Below are positions 58,165 to 64,000 of a stretch of DNA of 64,000 bases, piece by piece. The position numbers were made by a program, and so were the translations under genes. Source of the DNA: Mytilus californianus (lineage: Eukaryota; Mollusca; Bivalvia; Mytilida; Mytilidae); assembly GCF_021869535.1 (NCBI RefSeq), contig NW_026262712.1, forward strand, positions 69,720,100-69,784,099. Reading direction: 5' to 3'. How positions within the stretch are numbered: the stretch's first letter is position 1; the number at the start of each line of letters is the position of its first letter. The notes under the pieces are model-generated. The model searched no databases, had not been told where the DNA came from, and worked only from the letters and a program-made list of their open reading frames with translations.

Positions 58165-59352
58165 ATGTTAATAATAAATGTGGATTGTGTCCACATGTGG
58201 ACACAGATGATGCCCCCGCTTGCATATCATATAGTTATAAAGGGACATAACTGAGGAACGGTAAAAGTGACGCTACCCAAATTTGAACTTGATCTTAGTT
58301 TTGTGGTAATAAGCATTGTGTGTAAGTCTCATAACATTTGGTTGACGCTAACTTAAGTAGAGAACAGAAACGAAAAATTCAGCAATTTTTCTATTTGTAA
58401 ACACATGCATAACTCTAGAACGGTTGTGTATAAGTTTTTTAACATTTTGTTGAGACAAACTAAAGTAAGGGAACGGAAACGAAAAAATTCAGCAATTTTT
58501 AGGTTTATAAAGGACATAACTCAAGAATGGTAAAAGTGACGCCACGGAATTTTGTACTTAATCCGTATTATGCAGTAATAAGCATTGTGTATAAGTTTCA
58601 TAACATTTGGTTGAGGCATACTTAAGTTAGAGAACGGAAACAAAAAATTTGTACTTAATCTTAGTTTTGTGGTAATGAGTATTGTGTATAGGTTTCATAA
58701 TGTTTGGTTGGGGCAAACTTAAGTTACAGAATGGAAACTAAAAATTTTGCAATTTTTCGATTTATAAAGGGGCATAACTCAATAATGGTTAAAGTGACAG
58801 TACCCAAATTCAACTTGATCTGTGTTTTATCAGTGGAAGGCAAAATTAAACATTGCATTGTATAAAGCATTGATTGTAGTTGATTTAATATAATCATGGA
58901 CAAAGGAAGATAACTCCAATTTTAAAAATTACTTGAATAATGACTGATATTTTTGGAAAAAAAATGAAAAATTTAGCAATTTTTCCATTTGAAAAGGGGC
59001 ATAACTCTAGAACAGTAAAAGTGACGCCCCCAAAATTCAAACTTGATCTGTGTATTGTGGTAATAAGCATTGTGTATAAGTTTCATAACATTTGGATGAG
59101 GCAAACTTAAGTTAGAGAATGGAAATGAAAAATTTTGCAATTTTTCCATTTATAAAGGGCATAACTCTAGAGCGGTTAAAGTGACGCCACCAAAATTCAA
59201 ACTTGATCTGTGTTTTGTGGTAATAAACATTGTGTATAAGTTTGATAACATTTGGTTGAGGCAAACTTAAGTTAGAGAACAAAAACCAATTTTGGGACCT
59301 ACGGACGGACGGACAAGGGTAAAACTTAATGCCCCTCCGCTTCGGCAGGGGC
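58165..59352 (+). mobile_element. Hairpin-end repeat P2, longest copy
   Basis: About seven monomers, some shortened, marked by 'ataagcattgtgtataagt' variants at 58309, 58578, 58675 (short unit), 59063 and 59223, starting with 'tggattgtgtccacatgtgg' and ending with 'gacggacggacaagggtaaa' and the hairpin TGCCCCTCCGCTTCGGCAGG (59330-59349). No coding capacity. Confidence 0.8.
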
Positions 59353-59467
59353 ATAACAAACAAAAGAATAAACTCTATCAAAGTCACTCAATCTTGAAAT
59401 TTTATAGGTAAATGGAATTTTATTGACAAGTAGCTGGACAATGGTAAATCTGTATGCTTCAGGTACA

Positions 59468-59937
59468 ATACACCTTATTGTTATTTGGAAATCTGTGCCG
59501 CTTGACCCAAGAATATGCGCCGTTTGAACTATTGACGTCATACAACAATCACTTTTCCATTGTGGCTTCAGATATTTTCTATTATGACGTCAACATTTTA
59601 CGGCAACCTTTGTGATGTCCAGTAATGGCGGACAAATAGCGATAAGGTGTATACTGATGAGACATCACACATCATTATATCAAAATATTTGTATCTATTA
59701 AAGTTAATCTTGATTTTCTGTAACATATATATGAATTTATGGCTCCCTAATGCATAGCCATCAATACACCTTATCGCTATTTGTCCGCCATTACTGGACA
59801 TCACACAAGTTCCCGTAAAATTTTGACGTCATTATAGAAAATATCTGACGCCACAATGGAAAAGTGATTGTTGTATGACGTCAAAAGTTCGAGCGGGACT
59901 GATTCTCGGGTCAAGCGGGATTAGCGATAAGGTGTAT
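59468..59937. mobile_element. Foldback MITE with four CRE palindromes
   Basis: Arms 59468-59652 and 59764-59937 are inverted copies (about 175-185 bases, highly similar) around a ~110-base loop. Each arm starts and ends with ATACACCTTATCGCTA or a near form. Perfect TGACGTCA octamers lie at 59533, 59585, 59824 and 59876. No transposase is encoded. Confidence 0.85.
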
Positions 59938-60529
59938 CCCAAGCTGCTCGAATGCAAAATTATCTTCTTTTTTTTTTTTTACATAAAAACCACATAATTT
60001 AAAGAAGAGGGTATCAGAATCAGAAAAAAAATGCTAAAAAAAAAAGTAATCAAATGCTGTATGAATAGATATGAACCTTATAATTCACAAAGCATAGGTT
60101 TTCAATCCACCTACAAATAAGGCTATTAGAAAAACAACATTTTTAATTTCTCTTTTAAGAAAATTTTATCATTTATCCTACACTGGGTAAACCTAAGTTA
60201 ATCAAAGCGCGAAAGCGCTGTAAAGGCAGTTAATTACAGGTTGTGTGTATTTTTAGTCCAGTTATATCATTATCTTGCATAGTACATTGTACTTATCAGA
60301 GGTGGCTTTCAGTATTTAAGATTTAGAGTTCTCTAATGATATTGAACAAGTTTTATGAATGTCATATTCTGAGCACTATATGAAGGCGATTGTTCTCACT
60401 TGTTTATGAACTAGTGCATTATGTCCAGTTAGTACCTTTTTTATCTATGTTTATAGTCAAATACTGTTTAAAATAGTTTGGCATTTTCTTTTAAGCAATA
60501 AGTAAATGTTATCAACTGTATTTTATTCA
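59938..60529. other. Intergenic sequence
   Basis: No gene; a T-run at 59968-59981 only. Confidence 0.3.
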
Positions 60530-60620
60530 ACTTTGCAAATGTGGTTTGTTACTGGTAAGTACAATGTATGGATGATAGTTGTTTCATTGGCAATCATAAC
60601 ACATCTCCTTATTTATATAA
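60530..60620 (-). repeat. R1 fragment
   Basis: 'gatagttgtttcattggcaa' followed by 'tcataacacatctcctta' is the inverted beginning of R1. Confidence 0.6.
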
Positions 60621-60846
60621 TGATCTATATTCAACGACCTCAGGTACAAAAAATATGTATGTAACTAAACTATGATGGGAAACCTTTGACTTCTTTCTTT
60701 AATATAAACTTTTGATTTGGTACCATAGAACTATGTAGAATAAATGTACATTGCAACATGTCAACTCTTTCAATGACAATACTTTTTTTAGAAACTATAA
60801 CTCCAAGCAAAATTATATTTCCAAGTATAAAGTAATTTATGAATGA

Positions 60847-61923
60847 AACAAGAGTGCACACGCTGAAATGTCTCGCCTTCTTTACTAATCATTGATATTA
60901 TGTTGATAGTCCTAAATATAAAGCTTTATTACAACTGTCACATAAACTTAACATTAACCAAGTAAACTAAACATTGACCAATGAACCAAGAAAATGAGGT
61001 CAAGGTCAGATGAACCATGCTAGGCAGGCATGTACAGCTAACAATTCTTCCATACAACAAATATAGTTGACCTATTGCTTATAGTTTAAGAAAAACAGAC
61101 CAAAACACAAAAACTTAAAACTGAGCAATGAACCTTGAAAATGAGGTCAAGGTATAAAAAAAACCTGCGTGACTGACATATAGATCATAAAATATTTCCA
61201 TACACCAAATATAGTTGAACTATTGCATATAGTATTAGAAAAAAAGACAAAACTCAAAAACTTAACTTTGACCACTGAACCGTGAAAATGAGGTCAAGGT
61301 CAGATGACACCTGCCAGCTAGACATGTACACCTTACAATCATTCCATACACCAAATATAGTAGACCTATTGCATACAGTATAAGAAAAACAGACCAAAAC
61401 ACAAAAACTTAACTATAACCACTGAACCATGAAAATGAGGTCAAGATCAGATGACACCTGCCAGTTGGACATGTGCACCTTACAGTCCTTCCATACACCG
61501 AATATACTAGACCTATTGCTTATAGTATCTGAGATATGGACTTGACCACCAAAACTTAACCTTGTTCACTGATCCATGAAATGAGGTCGAGGTCAAGTGA
61601 AAACTGTCTGACGGGCATAAGGACCTTGCAAGGTATGCACATACCAAATATAGTTATCCTATTACTTATAATAAGAGAGAATTCAACATTACAAAAAATC
61701 TTAACTTTTTTTTCAAGTAGTCACTGAACCATGAAAATGAGGTCAAGGACATTGGACATGTGACTGACGGAAACTTCGTAACATGAGGCATCCATAAACA
61801 AAGTATGAAGCATCCAGACCTTCCACCTTCTAAAATATAAAGCTTTTAAGAAGTTAGCTAACGCCGCCGCCGGATCACTATATCTATGTCGAGCTTTCTG
61901 CGACAAAAGTCACAGGCTCGACA
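60847..61923 (+). mobile_element. Tandem-core hairpin-end element P1, six-monomer copy
   Basis: Same start and end as 41496-42877. GAGGTC words at 60996, 61143, 61290, 61437, 61583 and 61739 give monomers of 146-147 (last 156). The GCC tract is shorter (about 4 units versus about 8), and one base of the hairpin stem differs (GTCACAG). Confidence 0.85.
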
Positions 61924-62639
61924 AAAAGGAGTTCTTAATTAAGTAATAAACTGATTCGCTGAGCGCAGCTGGATACACCCACAGAGGTCCAACCCTGAAC
62001 AGTTGAGGCAAAAATGGACACAATATTCAAGCTTGATACAGGTCTGAATTTGGATTGTAATTAAATATTTGACATATTATAGTTTCTGAATAAATGTAGT
62101 CAAAGAACTTGAAATCGGTTATATGAATTGAATTTATATTCAGTTAAAGATTTCTTGCTGTTGTGCAATACACTGTGCTGTTGCGCAATACTTAATAAAT
62201 CTGTTGCCAGACTATAAACAAATAAAGTTCAATTTCTTCTCAATGTCATATTTGAAATTTATGAAAATCAATAGGGAGATTACATCAATAGCTATAAATA
62301 ATTCACCAAAGTTTCATGCGAACTGCTTAAAGCATTTTTGAGTTGTTGTCCAAAAACTGGAAAATCCCCCCCTTTTTAATGAATAAAACCCCATAACTCA
62401 ATAATGTAAAATCTAAAATTTATAAAATTCTAAAGGGAGCTTATGGATTGATAATTTAGTCTTAGATGCAAGATTTTTTTATCAGTTGTTTGTGGCTTTG
62501 AACTAGCTGTTAGTAAATGCGAGTACTCTCAGATCTGTACTTAGTGTCTTTTTGTTGTTTGGATGTACAACTACCCAGCCACGTCCACTAGTATTTGTAT
62601 TTATCCATCTGATGAGTTAAGCCTCTTTCAACTGATTTT
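61924..62639. other. Intergenic sequence
   Basis: No gene recognised. Confidence 0.3.
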
Positions 62640-63030
62640 TATAGTTCGCTCTTATATTGTACTGTTACACCACTGTCCCAGGTTAGGGGGTGGGTTGGGA
62701 TCCCGCGAACATGTTTAACCCCGCCACATTCTGTATGTACATGTATGTGCCTGTCCCAAGTCAGGAGCCTGTAATTCAGTGGTTGTCGTTTGTTTATGTG
62801 TTGCATATTTGTTATTCGTTCATTTTTTGTACATAAATTAGGTCGTTAGTTTTCTTGTTTGAATTGTTTTACATTGTCATTTCGGGGCCTTTTATAGCTC
62901 ACTGTGCGGTATGTGCTTTGCTCATTGTTGAAGGCCGTACTGTGACCTATAGCTGTTAATTTCTGTGTCATTTGGTCTCTTGTGGAGAGTTGTCTCATTG
63001 GCAATCATACCACATCTTCTTTTTTATATT
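62640..63030 (-). repeat. R1 dispersed repeat, complete inverted copy
   Basis: Full complement of the R1 word order: 'gttacaccactgtccca', 'aacatgtttaaccccgccac', 'cctgtcccaagtcaggagcc', 'aggtcgttagttttcttg', 'tgaaggccgtactgtgacct', 'tctcattggcaatcatacca'. Another small piece lies at 63195-63240. Confidence 0.8.
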
Positions 63031-63336
63031 TACATCAACAGATATAAACAATTCACCAAAGTCAAGGTGAGACAACAAAACTTAGTTGTAAGATCTCTGA
63101 AATTATTTACACGGTACAAGTTTTTCTAATTGTTGGAGATTGTATGGTGACAGTAACACCTGTAACTGCTTAACCCATTTCTTATGCACTTTGGTTCGAT
63201 AAACTCACTGAATATCATACCACATCTCCTTATTTTTATATGCATTACAATTTACATGTGCATGTAATTGTAAATAATATTTATATATATATATCAGAAC
63301 AAACTTCATTGCGTCACTTTTATTTATGCATCCTTT
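63031..63336. other. Short flank
   Basis: Contains the R1 piece at 63195-63240 and a TA tract at 63282-63295. Confidence 0.3.
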
Positions 63337-64000
63337 GGCACAATACAAGTTCTAAAATTACACAACATAAAACAACTAAATGTTATTTCAGATGAAAGTT
63401 TTGTTTCAGTTCCATTCATAGGATTTATTAGAATTTTGTATGTTTTGCCAAGTCCAATAATTAGCTCTATGTGCACGTGTTAATTGGAGACTTTTCTATC
63501 CCGTATAAGAGTTTTGGAACTAATTCTGTTTCTTTTTTTGAAAAAAGTGAGCAAACAAATCTTGCACATTTAAACCTTTGTCTGCCATCACACTGTCACC
63601 TGGATCACATAATTGAACTATTCTACATCTTTCAACTATTTCACAGTCACTGGTACAACCAACATATGCATTAGAGACATAGTTGACTAAACCACCAGGT
63701 GTCGAACATACAAGTATTTTCAGTGTTTCTGTTTTTATATGATGAAAAGGTTGCCTGAGCTCTAGGAGCTTTAGGTTTTATCACGGGATATTCTGTGCTG
63801 TCAATAATAATCCAAGTTGTAGGAAACTTTAATTCTAAGTTGGATGGCGAAAAATACCTGACTAAACCACTAAATGGCCAAGTGTTAGCCTCACGCCACT
63901 GTTTAGACATAAAAACAATCCATGTTTACACAATATTCTTAACACTAGTTTCAATCTAGAATCTAGACAGTTCAAAGTTGGTTGTATAATGCATCAATTT
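63337..64000 (-). pseudogene. PIF/Harbinger-type DDE transposase relic, runs off the window
   Basis: On the minus strand, ATG 63910 (MSKQWREANTWPFSG) heads an open piece with LKFPTTWIIIDSTEYPVI (first catalytic Asp) and ATFSSYKNRNT. After a frameshift near 63690 comes STPGGLVNYVSNAYVGCTSD (second Asp) and DPGDSVMADKG. After another, ISSKTLIRDRKVSN is followed by a stop, then HVHIELIIGLGKTYKIL (candidate catalytic Glu), and the frame ends CIVPKDA. The order and spacing fit the DDE_Tnp_4 superfamily. At least three lesions. The N-terminal part continues past the right edge. Confidence 0.65.

Noticed and set aside
1-64000. Search for a prokaryotic-type defence or biosynthetic gene cluster
   Set aside because: Coding density is very low, introns are present, and the only multi-ORF units are retrotransposons and transposons.

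Overview
The window looks like nuclear DNA of a marine bivalve, most probably a mussel of the Mytilus group. Reasons: it is AT-rich and gene-poor, genes have GT-AG introns, poly-purine and (TA)n tracts are common, and much of the sequence belongs to repeat types I associate with mussel genomes. The species call is pattern recognition, not a database match. Nothing bacterial is present (no operons, CRISPR arrays or Shine-Dalgarno-led genes).

Three host genes can be supported. (1) Bases 1-1288 (+) hold the last two coding exons of a macrophage migration inhibitory factor (MIF)-family gene, with a phase-2 intron in the same arginine codon as in vertebrate MIF. (2) Around 36549-37481 (+) is a tandem B-box (TRIM-like, RING-less) coding exon with an in-frame stop near its end. 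(3) Bases 50911-55402 (-) hold the five last coding exons of a TBC1D9/TBC1D9B-type Rab GTPase-activating protein, with phase-consistent splice sites throughout.

The rest is mainly mobile DNA. 3561-4860 (-) is a decayed Penelope-like reverse transcriptase (RT). 4875-9672 (+) is a second Penelope-like element, bounded by ~0.6-kb inverted arms that carry arrays of near-palindromes. 15200-20024 (-) is a DIRS/PAT-type tyrosine-recombinase retrotransposon with gag, RT, RNase H, a possible DAM-methylase-like region, recombinase and split direct repeats. 27841-33598 (-) is a near full-length L1/Tx1-like LINE with a candidate 8-bp target-site duplication. 56680-57495 (-) is an internally deleted hAT relic, and 63337-64000 (-) a PIF/Harbinger-type transposase relic. 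Between them lie tRNA-derived SINEs, a CRE-bearing foldback MITE (59468-59937), and at least four families of non-autonomous repeats with tandem cores of about 146-162 bp; three of them end in a visible hairpin (pearl/HINE-like).

The history can be partly read. An old duplication of about 2 kb (23288-25255 and 34229-36510) lies upstream of the B-box exon. Each copy was later interrupted by different mobile elements, and the LINE landed between them inside an older repeat. The Penelope-like element appears to have seeded many short relics (10640-10822, 11080-11420, 43080-43335, 43965-44045, 44395-44525, 45000-45180). I found no coherent new multi-gene system. The most unusual structures are the palindrome arrays of the Penelope-like element, the split-repeat recombinase element, and the shared architecture of the tandem-core families.
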